From positions 1 through 10,407 of the forward strand of contig JABDKS010000285.1 in NCBI GenBank assembly GCA_013002105.1: DNA of 10,407 bases, in the 5' to 3' direction. The stretch is from Pirellulaceae bacterium. Its GTDB lineage: Bacteria > Planctomycetota > Planctomycetia > Pirellulales > Pirellulaceae. The notes beneath the pieces are model-generated. The model saw only the letters and a program-made list of their open reading frames with translations, made no database searches and had not been told where the DNA came from. A program made the translations under genes and the position numbers. This document shows, in pieces, positions 1 through 6,457 of the stretch. The stretch's first letter is position 1. Every line of letters begins with the position of its first letter.

Positions 1-921
1 TGCAACGAAGTCGCTAGCACGATCGATATATTGCCAACGCTGGCCGGGTTGTGCAACGCAAAGTTGCCGGAAAAGAAGATCGACGGAAAAGACATCAAGG
101 CCCTCATGCTCGGAGAGCCCGGCGCAAAGTCTCCTCATCAACACTATGCCCTGATGCACGGACCGGGAACGGTCAGATCCGGTCCATGGAAGTTTTATCC
201 CTGGAAAGAAACCAACAGCGGCAAATATGTCCTTAAAGACCATGTTCCCTCCAAAGATCCTGTGCAGTTATACAACGTGGTCACTGATATCGGCGAACGC
301 AGCAATGTCGCTTCCGGGCATCCCGAGTTAGTTCAGAAACTGCAGGCTGTTTTTGATACCCACGTTGCGGAGATCAAGGCCAACCAGCGGCCCACGCAAC
401 TCATGATTCGCCCCGCAAATCCGATTGCATCTGCTGACTTGCCCAATCGCAAAGCAAAAAAACCAACTCGATCGCTTGATTGGTCCAAAGTCAAATTGGG
501 AGATGTCTACGAAAGCAGCAGATCTCCCAAAGTGGCGAAGCGGCCGATCACGATTTCTGCGACGGTAGCGGGTGATGAACTAACAGGGATCGTCGTCGCT
601 CAGGGTGGAGAGGTGGTTGGATATTCGCTGTACATCAAAGACGGCGAGTGCGTATTTGCGGTTCGGCTATCGGGTGACGCGATCCACCGAGTAAAAACGC
701 CGATCGCCAACGGTGAATCGACCATCAAAGCAAGGATTGATGCAGGCGGAACCTTGTCGCTGCAAATTAACGACGGTGAAGTGACGTCTGGATCGGGAGG
801 ACTGATTGGGAAACATCCTGCGGAATCCCTCTGCATCGGCCACGACGACAAGAAACTGGTAGACACGCAATCGCCTACAACGCCATTGAGTGGCAAGTTG
901 ATTGCGTTGAAACTGGAATAG
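1..921 (+). CDS. Family S1 sulfatase, C-terminal part (5' end outside window)
   Basis: This is the last 306 codons of a secreted-type sulfatase, which would hydrolyse sulfate esters on a glycan or similar substrate. The frame is open from base 1, so the TTG at 31 is not the start. Codons 8-17 read TIDILPTLAG, the usual 'D-I-LPTL-AG' segment late in the S1 sulfatase core. Codons 61-70 (GPWKFYPWKE) match the 'gkWKl' strand, and codons 87-104 (PVQLYNVVTDIGERSNVA) match the 'LYdl..D.gE..nva' C-terminal signature. The catalytic Cys/Ser motif lies upstream and cannot be checked. Codons about 182-306 form an added module (GIVVAQGG, GYSLYIKDG, LSLQINDGEV) like the ConA/laminin-G-type beta-sandwich found after many planctomycete sulfatases, possibly a glycan-binding domain. 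Family assignment is firm; substrate is unknown. Confidence 0.9.
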   Translation, partial: CNEVASTIDILPTLAGLCNAKLPEKKIDGKDIKALMLGEPGAKSPHQHYALMHGPGTVRSGPWKFYPWKETNSGKYVLKDHVPSKDPVQLYNVVTDIGERSNVASGHPELVQKLQAVFDTHVAEIKANQRPTQLMIRPANPIASADLPNRKAKKPTRSLDWSKVKLGDVYESSRSPKVAKRPITISATVAGDELTGIVVAQGGEVVGYSLYIKDGECVFAVRLSGDAIHRVKTPIANGESTIKARIDAGGTLSLQINDGEVTSGSGGLIGKHPAESLCIGHDDKKLVDTQSPTTPLSGKLIALKLE

Positions 922-937
922 TATGCGTTCGCATACT
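920..937. repeat. Perfect 8-2-8 inverted repeat over the sulfatase stop codon
   Basis: AGTATGCG-TT-CGCATACT is a perfect palindrome with 8-base arms whose left arm shares its first two bases with the TAG stop. No T-run follows, so it is not a canonical intrinsic terminator. It could be a hairpin that protects the 3' end or a dimeric regulator operator ahead of the dehydrogenase gene. Function is inferred only. Confidence 0.45.
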
Positions 938-1169
938 GTCTGCGAGGAAACCTGTCGGCGAGGAATTTGTCTAACGTTCAGTCGTAACGAACTGACCACA
1001 CATGTTGCTATTTTCCCGGCGTGTTATCCTGTCTCGGGTCAGAAACACGCAAAGACGGACACTCGACATTTCCCGCGGAAGATCTGAAACTTTCACACTC
1101 TGTCCTTTCGCGCCGGACCAATGCTTGGCAGCAGATGGTTCCAAACTTGTTAGGTACAAAAGACAAACC

Positions 1170-1174
1170 AAGGA
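1170..1174 (+). promoter_or_regulatory. Shine-Dalgarno of the oxidoreductase gene
   Basis: AAGGA lies six bases before the ATG at 1181. It supports that start, and the protein begins directly with the Rossmann beta strand. I could not identify a convincing -35/-10 pair in the 259-base spacer 922-1180. Confidence 0.6.
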
Positions 1175-1180
1175 TACTTC

Positions 1181-2326
1181 ATGAAAATCGGTATTATCGG
1201 ACTCGGAAATATTGGCCGAGTGCACGCAAACAACATCCAGAGTGGGCTGGTGGAAAACTGCGAACTTGTCGCGGTCGCAAACCAACCCATTGAATCAATG
1301 GACGATTTCAAGGAGCAGGGCATTGCTTGTTTTGACGATGGATCGGCGTTGATTCAATCCGGTTTGGTCGACGCTGTTTTGATCGCGTTGCCGACCGCAC
1401 TGCACGCCCCGCTGGGAATTGAGGCACTTCAAGCGGGTCTGCATTTGATGATGGAAAAGCCCCTCGCCTGCCACAAGGCCGAAGGCGAACGAATCTTGGC
1501 CGCTAGAAAGAGTGACGATCAGGTAGCCTCCCTGATGATGAACCAGCGTACCCATCCTTGTTATGTCAAAATCAAGCAATGGATTGATGATGGCGCACTG
1601 GGCGAACTGCAGCGTGTTTCATGGACGATGACCAACTGGTTCCGTCCGGAGATCTATTATCAATCGAGTCCCTGGCGCGCGACATGGAAGGGCGAAGGCG
1701 GCGGCGTGCTCATGAATCAGTGCCCGCACAATATCGACGTGCTCCAATGGCTGATCGGCATGCCCTCTTCGATTCGCGCGCAGTGTTCGTTCGGTAAGTA
1801 CCACGATATTGAAGTGGAAGACGAAGTGAATGCGTACTTTGAATTTGCAAATGGTGCCACAGGACAGTTTTCAGCGAGCACCGGAGAGTCGCCCGGCAGT
1901 AACCGTCTGGAGATCGTCGGTGATCTGGGCACGATCACAACCGATGGAAACGAAGTGACGTTGGTCCGCAATAGCGAATCGGCTGCCGCGTTCAGTCGAT
2001 CCACCGATGAAATGTTCGGCACTCCAGAAACCAGCGAAGAACATTTTAAGCCGACCGAATCGGTCAATCAGCACGCCGCCATTTTGAGCAACTTTGTCCA
2101 AGCGACGCGTGGGGAGGCGGAATTGATTGCGCCGGCCAGCGAAGGTCTGCGATCACTCGAATTGGCCGGGGCAATGATCTATTCCACCTGGATTAATGAT
2201 GCCGTGGCATTGCCGCTGGACAGCGCGGCCTATGAAAAAATCATGCTGGAAAAAATTGCACAGTCCAAGCCACGTAAAGTGGTACAGACCACGGCCAAAG
2301 TGGACATGTCCAAGTCCTACCGTTAG
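1181..2326 (+). CDS. Gfo/Idh/MocA family NAD(P)-dependent oxidoreductase
   Basis: This 381-residue cytoplasmic enzyme most likely oxidises or reduces a hydroxyl of a sugar, inositol or uronate using NAD(P). The N-terminus has the Rossmann fingerprint GLGNIG (residues 7-12) after a short beta strand. The family's EKP motif is at 92-94, with K93 the expected catalytic lysine. The C-terminal alpha/beta domain carries GEGGGVLMNQCPHNID (171-186) with the conserved histidine H183. Asn179 stands where many relatives have Asp; NQ-P-H variants are common in one subgroup, so this is probably not inactivating. Length is normal and no signal peptide is seen. The start has an AAGGA six bases upstream. It sits 259 bases after a sulfatase gene, consistent with sugar catabolism, but the exact substrate cannot be read from the sequence. 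Confidence 0.92.
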   Translation: MKIGIIGLGNIGRVHANNIQSGLVENCELVAVANQPIESMDDFKEQGIACFDDGSALIQSGLVDAVLIALPTALHAPLGIEALQAGLHLMMEKPLACHKAEGERILAARKSDDQVASLMMNQRTHPCYVKIKQWIDDGALGELQRVSWTMTNWFRPEIYYQSSPWRATWKGEGGGVLMNQCPHNIDVLQWLIGMPSSIRAQCSFGKYHDIEVEDEVNAYFEFANGATGQFSASTGESPGSNRLEIVGDLGTITTDGNEVTLVRNSESAAAFSRSTDEMFGTPETSEEHFKPTESVNQHAAILSNFVQATRGEAELIAPASEGLRSLELAGAMIYSTWINDAVALPLDSAAYEKIMLEKIAQSKPRKVVQTTAKVDMSKSYR

Positions 2327-2375
2327 CGGAGCGTCGAGCCAGAGAATGCGTCCGTTGGCTTGCGAGGGTTTCCAA

Positions 2376-2395
2376 ATCACGATCCGATTCGTGAT
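2376..2395. terminator. Hairpin between convergent genes, possible bidirectional terminator
   Basis: ATCACGA and TCGTGAT form a perfect 7-bp stem with a six-base loop. It lies about 50 bases after the oxidoreductase stop and 71 bases before the end of the convergent minus-strand gene. Neither side has a T-run, so the terminator role is suggested by position only. Confidence 0.35.
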
Positions 2396-2465
2396 CGGTA
2401 ACCTGCGGCGAGTCTTCATCGCATTTGCGGACGAACGGCAGTTGCATTTTGCAAAACGATCGAAA

Positions 2466-3167
2466 CTATCGTGGTTTTGAGTGTGTCAACTGGCGAACAC
2501 TACGCAACACGGCAGCAATTTCATCGTCCTTCAAATCGGGTGCAACATCACAGTAATAGTTTGTCTCGATGCCCATCACTTGTTTCAGTAACGCGGCCTG
2601 GGCTGGTTCGACGTCCAAAACGCTGCCAGCCATCTCGAAATCTCGATCCCAAAGTATGCGATCAGCCAAACTCTCCGTCACTGATTCCCATTGCTCCAGG
2701 TTTCTGCTCTCGGCCGATTGCGGTGTCCAAGAGTTCTCTGACGGACCATCCCAGTGATCGAAGGCCGCGTCTGAACGGTATTCTTGGTGTGCGGCCAGCG
2801 CTAGGCGTCGCCAAAAACATTTCCATGCGTCATCGTCACTGCGATCAATTTCTATATCGACTTCAATCTCGATTAGACGCGCGAGGGTGCGAAAGATTGC
2901 GTACACTGCCGCCTCGTTGACCGCCGTAAGCTCAAGAGTCTCATCGGTCTTGGTTAACAAATGCTCGGCGACCGATTTGGCGATCATCAACTGCTGGGTC
3001 GGTGTGGCTTCATCGAACAACGCCACGCCAAAGTCCCATAATGGCGGTTCGTCGCTGTGGGTTATGTTGTCGCTGATCAGGTCGATCATATACGCCAGCG
3101 TCTCCCGTACCACCGTTGCTTCATTGCCCGCCAAAGTTCGATCGCCTTCGGATGTCTGCCAAGTCAT
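2466..3167 (-). CDS. Hypothetical acidic cytoplasmic protein of unknown function
   Basis: I do not recognise a named family for this 233-residue protein. It has no signal peptide or membrane segment, is rich in Asp and Glu, and looks mostly helical. Visible landmarks are PLWDFGVALFDEATPTQQ (42-59), a hydrophobic/acidic stretch LARLIEIEVDIEIDRSDDD (95-113), a Trp-containing segment AWKCFWRRLALAAHQEY (114-130) and an acidic C-terminal part ending in a basic tail. The ATG at 3165-3167 is preceded by GGAGGG four bases upstream, the strongest Shine-Dalgarno in the window, which argues strongly for a real gene even though long overlapping frames exist on the other strand. It is the only minus-strand gene here and stands alone, with the sulfatase gene diverging on its 5' side, so context gives no functional hint. 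Confidence 0.75.
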   Translation of the reverse strand: MTWQTSEGDRTLAGNEATVVRETLAYMIDLISDNITHSDEPPLWDFGVALFDEATPTQQLMIAKSVAEHLLTKTDETLELTAVNEAAVYAIFRTLARLIEIEVDIEIDRSDDDAWKCFWRRLALAAHQEYRSDAAFDHWDGPSENSWTPQSAESRNLEQWESVTESLADRILWDRDFEMAGSVLDVEPAQAALLKQVMGIETNYYCDVAPDLKDDEIAAVLRSVRQLTHSKPR

Positions 3168-3171
3168 TTTG

Positions 3172-3177
3172 CCCTCC
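3172..3177 (-). promoter_or_regulatory. Strong Shine-Dalgarno of the minus-strand gene
   Basis: On the minus strand GGAGGG precedes the ATG at 3167 by four bases. This fixes both the strand and the start of the unassigned gene, because the competing plus-strand frames across 2471-3285 have no comparable site. Confidence 0.65.
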
Positions 3178-3203
3178 GCGAAAAGTTCTTTCTGTCAATG
3201 TAG

Positions 3204-3353
3204 TGGATTGATACTTCAACAGGTGGCCCTGACACGTCTGGTCGAGCGGTTTGGAATCAAGTGGGCGAACAAGCGTTCGAACTGACCGAAAAACAGTGGT
3301 GGGAGCCGCTAAGTGAGCGAAAAGACGAGATCACGTACGTCATGACCCAATGA
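3204..3353 (+). pseudogene. Possible 3' remnant of a protein-coding gene (50 codons, no start)
   Basis: The spacer 3168-3557 between the minus-strand gene and the second sulfatase holds one stretch that looks coding. From the codon after the TAG at 3201 to a TGA at 3351-3353 the frame reads WIDTSTGGPDTSGRAVWNQ, then VGEQAFELTEKQWWEPLSER, then KDEITYVMTQ. The composition looks like a folded protein's C-terminus rather than random translation. There is no ATG and no Shine-Dalgarno, although a GTG lies at 3261. I cannot match it to a family. A stem-loop overlaps its stop, as expected for a gene end. It could equally be a chance open frame. Confidence 0.3.
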
Positions 3354-3359
3354 CGTGAT
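3330..3359 (+). terminator. Bulged stem-loop at the end of the orphan fragment
   Basis: ATCACG and TCAT on the left, separated by a four-base bulge, pair with ATGACGTGAT on the right across the loop GACCCA, giving ten base pairs. It covers the stop of the 3204-3353 fragment. No clear T-run follows, so it is a terminator candidate by position only. Confidence 0.35.
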
Positions 3360-3557
3360 GTCTTGAAGGACAAATCATCGGAGCCGCGAGTATCCGATAC
3401 AGCGTGCTGAAAGTTTCCGCACAAACCGGCTGGCTTGGCCCAGCAAATCAAGGCAGAATCGAACCAGGGGTCAAAATTCGCGTGGGTGACCGCTGTGGGT
3501 TAAGATTCTCTGAGTTCCTGCTCCGTTCCACTGAACGACATGATTTTGGATTCACGA

Positions 3558-5489
3558 ATGAAACAGATTTTTCGCGTTATCGGCCTCTTGGCCTTGTTGT
3601 TTGTTTTACAGGCGCCATTTGCGACGCCTTGCGTTGCCGCGGACAAACCAAATTTTATCGTCTTCCTGGCTGACGATCTTGGATGGGGGGATTTGGGTTG
3701 CTATGGACACCCCAAGATTCAGACTCCAAATCTGGATAAATTTGCATCCGAAGGTGTGCGATTCACGCAGGCTTATGCGGCATGCGGAGTCTGTTCGCCG
3801 AGTCGTTCATCGATCCTGACTGGCCGCACTCCGTATCGAAATGGAGTTTGGCGGTGGTTGCCCGTTGGCAACGAAGCCCATTTGCGGGAGAGCGAAATAA
3901 CGATCCCCGAGACGCTGCGCCCGCTGGGGTATCAGACCATGCACAGTGGCAAGTGGCATCTGAACGGCTACTTCAACAGCACCGAGCAGCCGCAGCCGGA
4001 TGATCACGGCTACGACTGGTGGTTTGCGACTCAAAACAACGCGTCCCCGACGCACAAGGATCCGATCAATTTTGTTCGTAATGGACAGGAGGTTGGTCCG
4101 CTCAAAGGATTTTCGTCTCCGCTGGTTGCCCAGGAAGCGTCGGCGTGGCTGAAAGCGGAGCGTGATCCGAACCAGCCATTCTTCATCACCGTTTGGACGC
4201 ACGAACCGCATTTGCCGATCGAAAGTGATCCGAAGTTTCAGGAGCTTTACAAAGAGATCGAGAATCCGGGAGTGCGGCAGCATCACGGCAACGTCACTCA
4301 ATTGGATCATGCATTTGGCAACTTGATGCAGACCGTTGATGAACTGGGTCTGCGAGATGACACGTTTGTGATTTTCACCAGCGACAATGGGCCCGAGGGT
4401 TCTGGCAAGGGCAACCTGAAGAATCCGGAATCACAACAAAATCGTACGTGGGGTTCCACCGGCGGCCTGCGTGGTCGCAAACGGGACAGCCACGAGGGCG
4501 GCATTCGCGTACCCGGCATCGTCCGCTGGCCCGGAAAAATCAAACCGGGCACACGGAGTGATGTACCGATTATTGGTTCGGACATCTTTACAACGGTCTT
4601 GGAGATCGCCGGTGCGGCGGTACCGACGGATCGCACGATCGATGGCGTTAACCTGTTGCCGGCTTGCGAGAACAAAGATCTAGAGCGTCCCATCCCGCTG
4701 TTTTGGCGTACGCACATTGCTCCGCCGGCCAGTCATGCGGCTATGAGAATCGGGGACTGGAAGATCGTTGCCGACCAAAACTTGGAGAAGTTTCAGCTGT
4801 ACTTGATCGCCAAAGACTGGAAAGAGGAACATGACTTGGCTGGCGAGATGCCAGAGAAACTGGCGGAAATGAAGGCGAAGTTTCTTGAGGTTTGGGAGGG
4901 AGTCGAAAACGAAGGCCCGCGGCAGTGGTGGGCTAATCAGCCGCAAGGCGGCAAACGCAAGAAAGGTCCAAAGTTGTCCGATGGCACAGACAAGACAGGA
5001 GACTTCGACGTTGTCAAAGGCGCGACCGTATCGGCGAGCGAACTGGGGTATCTGCTGGATACCGGTGAGGGCGAAGGGTTTGCATTGCAAAAGTTGGACG
5101 CTCCCGTGCAAGAATCCGCCACGTTTAAAATCCAGTATCGCTCGGCAGTTAGCAGTAAGACTCGAAACGCCTGTTTTTGTTTTGGATCGGCGGCTGAGAA
5201 CGATCGCTTACATAAAGCCGGCACGATGATTGGAATGGGCAGCCACGGAGCATTTGACGGCAGTTGGGCCAATGTCGGAATCGGTGCCAGTAAAAAAGAT
5301 GATTTCGATGTCAACGATCTATTCACTGCGACGGTGACGATCGATTTAGACCACGGAAAGTTAATCCTTAGCGTCAACGATACGCGGATCGAACATCAAC
5401 TACCAAGTAGTTTGGAAAGTGTCGACTACGTCGGTATCTATGCCAAAAACACCAAGACGGAGTTTTCCAAAATCATCCGTGTGAAGTGA
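3558..5489 (+). CDS. Secreted family S1 (formylglycine) sulfatase with C-terminal beta-sandwich module
   Basis: This complete 643-residue enzyme should hydrolyse sulfate esters outside the cytoplasm. I start at the ATG at 3558 (GGA seven bases upstream), because the earlier ATG at 3540 has no ribosome site and only adds MILDSR before the signal peptide. Residues 1-27 form a signal peptide ending VA-AD. Metal ligands appear as ADDLGWGD (D39, D40) and FTSDNG (D276, N277). The sulfatase signature is C79-S-P-S-R83, where C79 is the residue converted to formylglycine. GKWHL (K132, H134), THEPH (H215) and LRGRKRDSHEGGIRVP (K308) complete the active-site set. After the core, around residue 470, comes a basic linker (GGKRKKGPK) and a beta-rich module of about 155 residues, distinct in sequence from the module of the first sulfatase. 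No maturation enzyme is in the window. Substrate is unknown. Confidence 0.95.
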   Translation: MKQIFRVIGLLALLFVLQAPFATPCVAADKPNFIVFLADDLGWGDLGCYGHPKIQTPNLDKFASEGVRFTQAYAACGVCSPSRSSILTGRTPYRNGVWRWLPVGNEAHLRESEITIPETLRPLGYQTMHSGKWHLNGYFNSTEQPQPDDHGYDWWFATQNNASPTHKDPINFVRNGQEVGPLKGFSSPLVAQEASAWLKAERDPNQPFFITVWTHEPHLPIESDPKFQELYKEIENPGVRQHHGNVTQLDHAFGNLMQTVDELGLRDDTFVIFTSDNGPEGSGKGNLKNPESQQNRTWGSTGGLRGRKRDSHEGGIRVPGIVRWPGKIKPGTRSDVPIIGSDIFTTVLEIAGAAVPTDRTIDGVNLLPACENKDLERPIPLFWRTHIAPPASHAAMRIGDWKIVADQNLEKFQLYLIAKDWKEEHDLAGEMPEKLAEMKAKFLEVWEGVENEGPRQWWANQPQGGKRKKGPKLSDGTDKTGDFDVVKGATVSASELGYLLDTGEGEGFALQKLDAPVQESATFKIQYRSAVSSKTRNACFCFGSAAENDRLHKAGTMIGMGSHGAFDGSWANVGIGASKKDDFDVNDLFTATVTIDLDHGKLILSVNDTRIEHQLPSSLESVDYVGIYAKNTKTEFSKIIRVK

Positions 5490-5509
5490 TTCAGGAGATT
5501 TCTTGAATG

Positions 5510-5537
5510 TTTGTATGCCGGGATTTGTATGCCAGGA
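5510..5537 (+). repeat. 14-bp tandem duplication (13 of 14 identical)
   Basis: TTTGTATGCCGGGA at 5510-5523 is followed immediately by TTTGTATGCCAGGA at 5524-5537, differing at one base. The second copy runs into the first of the adjacent palindromes, so the duplication may have arisen when the repeat element inserted or by slippage beside it. Confidence 0.65.
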
Positions 5538-5579
5538 CTTGTCTTGGCTACGCCGCGCCAGGACAGGTCCTGGCCTACG
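5531..5579. repeat. Tandem pair of short palindromic repeats
   Basis: Copy one, GCCAGGAC-TT-GTCTTGGC (5531-5548), is followed by TACG; copy two, GCCAGGAC-AG-GTCCTGGC (5557-5574), is followed by CTACG. Copy two is a perfect 8-2-8 inverted repeat and copy one has a single arm mismatch. Two similar palindromes eight bases apart in a spacer look like a dispersed intergenic repeat family of the REP/MITE kind. From memory, motifs of the CCAGGAC..GTCCTGG type recur in planctomycete intergenic DNA, which needs a genome search. No transposase is nearby. Confidence 0.65.
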
Positions 5580-5685
5580 AAAGCCCAAATCATTCTAGAA
5601 TTGCTTCGGCCAGCGGCGTCGGCTCCCACTGACGCGACAGTGCAAAGAGAAACAATCAAATTCGTTCGAGTCCTTTCTATCAATC

Positions 5686-5692
5686 AAGAGAG
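5686..5692 (+). promoter_or_regulatory. Ribosome site that sets the start of the DUF1579 gene
   Basis: AAGAGAG lies seven bases before the ATG at 5700. It favours this start over the open frame reaching back to 5511, whose extra 63 residues would bury the signal peptide and merely translate the repeats. Confidence 0.5.
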
Positions 5693-5699
5693 CGATGCA

Positions 5700-6254
5700 A
5701 TGAGAAATCTGATTTCAGTAGCCATGCTATTCGTGTGCGTACTTTATGGCACAACATTGGTAGGACAGGAGATTCCCGTGCCCAAACCGGGGCCGGAGCT
5801 TGATGTATTCAAACCGGATGTCGGAACCTGGGATGTTGAAATCAAGACGTGGACAGGTCCCGGTGAACCAGCTGTTACCAAGGGTAAAGAAACCAATCGT
5901 ATGCTTGGCGGTTTTTGGATGCTAACGGACTTCCAAGGCAGCATGATGGGACTGGATTTCAAAGGTCACGGGCTCTACAGCTATGACGCTGAAAAGAAGC
6001 ACTATATCGGGACTTGGGTAGACTCATTGAGTCCCAACAAGATGGAGATGACCGGCGAGTACGACAAGGACAACAAGACCATGACGTTTGAAGGGATGGC
6101 GCCCGGGGTGGATGGAAGTCCAGCTAAACACGTACTGACGACGAAGTACAGGGAAGATGGCACACGCGTCATGACCATGCAAATGCAAGTTGGCGAAGGA
6201 ATGATGAAGGTGTTCGAGTTGAGCTACACGAAAGCCAAAGCGACGGAGAATTGA
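5700..6254 (+). CDS. Secreted DUF1579 domain protein
   Basis: This 184-residue protein belongs by its pattern to DUF1579, a small beta-barrel-like family of unknown biochemical role found often in planctomycetes. The start at 5700 is chosen because it directly yields a signal peptide (MRNLISVAMLFVCVLYGTTL, cleavage near residues 22-23) and has AAGAGAG seven bases upstream. Family features follow in order: FKPDVGTWDVEIKTW (37-51), the ETNRMLGGFWML segment (64-75), the GHGLYSYDAEKKHYIGTWVDS stretch (89-109), and the late beta strands TMTFEG and MTMQMQV. Length and domain coverage look complete. It stands between a sulfatase and an SGNH-like protein, all exported and on the same strand, but spacers of about 200 bases on each side speak against tight operon coupling. 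Function is unknown; the family call is fairly secure. Confidence 0.85.
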   Translation: MRNLISVAMLFVCVLYGTTLVGQEIPVPKPGPELDVFKPDVGTWDVEIKTWTGPGEPAVTKGKETNRMLGGFWMLTDFQGSMMGLDFKGHGLYSYDAEKKHYIGTWVDSLSPNKMEMTGEYDKDNKTMTFEGMAPGVDGSPAKHVLTTKYREDGTRVMTMQMQVGEGMMKVFELSYTKAKATEN

Positions 6255-6443
6255 GCTTCGAACTCAGTTTGCTGCCGTATCGATCTTTGTGCAAACCGTC
6301 CAGATGGATGCCCTCGGACACGAGTAGGTCGAACTTTCTTGACAGAGTAAAATTGGACAAGTCGTCAGATTCGCCGGCGTGATAGTCGGCGTGTAGGTCA
6401 ACGCGAACCAAATGCGTCGTAAATTTCAGTATTCAACGACCTA

Positions 6444-6450
6444 GGTAGGA
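6444..6450 (+). promoter_or_regulatory. Shine-Dalgarno of the EF-hand/SGNH gene
   Basis: GGTAGGA ends seven bases before the ATG at 6458. It supports this start even though it gives the protein an unusually long positively charged stretch before its hydrophobic export segment. Confidence 0.55.
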
Positions 6451-6457
6451 AAGATCG

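Larger units (their letters stand above)
5493..5632 (+). other. Shine-Dalgarno plus 41-codon mini-ORF built from repeats
   Basis: Three bases after the sulfatase stop is AGGAG (5493-5497), nine bases ahead of an ATG at 5507. The frame runs 41 codons to a TGA at 5630-5632 and includes ARTCLGYAAPGQVLAYES, which is simply the translation of the palindromic repeats beneath it. It may be translated, but a more likely reading is that repeats landed behind a ribosome site that once served a downstream gene. I do not call it a confident gene. Confidence 0.3.

Noticed and set aside
31..33. TTG as the start of the first sulfatase
   Set aside because: The frame is open to base 1 and the upstream codons encode conserved sulfatase sequence, so the gene starts outside the window.
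1125..1153. TTGGCA with TGTTAG as a promoter for the oxidoreductase
   Set aside because: The -10 matches the consensus at only three of six positions, and planctomycete promoters are too poorly known to call on this.
2471..3285. Plus-strand open frames opposite the minus-strand gene
   Set aside because: They lack ribosome sites and protein-like composition, while the minus-strand frame spans the whole region with a strong Shine-Dalgarno.
5531..5579. CRISPR array
   Set aside because: Only two short palindromes with an eight-base gap are present; there are no regular 30-40 base spacers and no cas gene.
6339..6367. TTGACA at 6339-6344 as the -35 of a promoter for the SGNH gene
   Set aside because: No -10-like hexamer is found at a 16-18 base spacing (the 17-base position reads TCGTCA).
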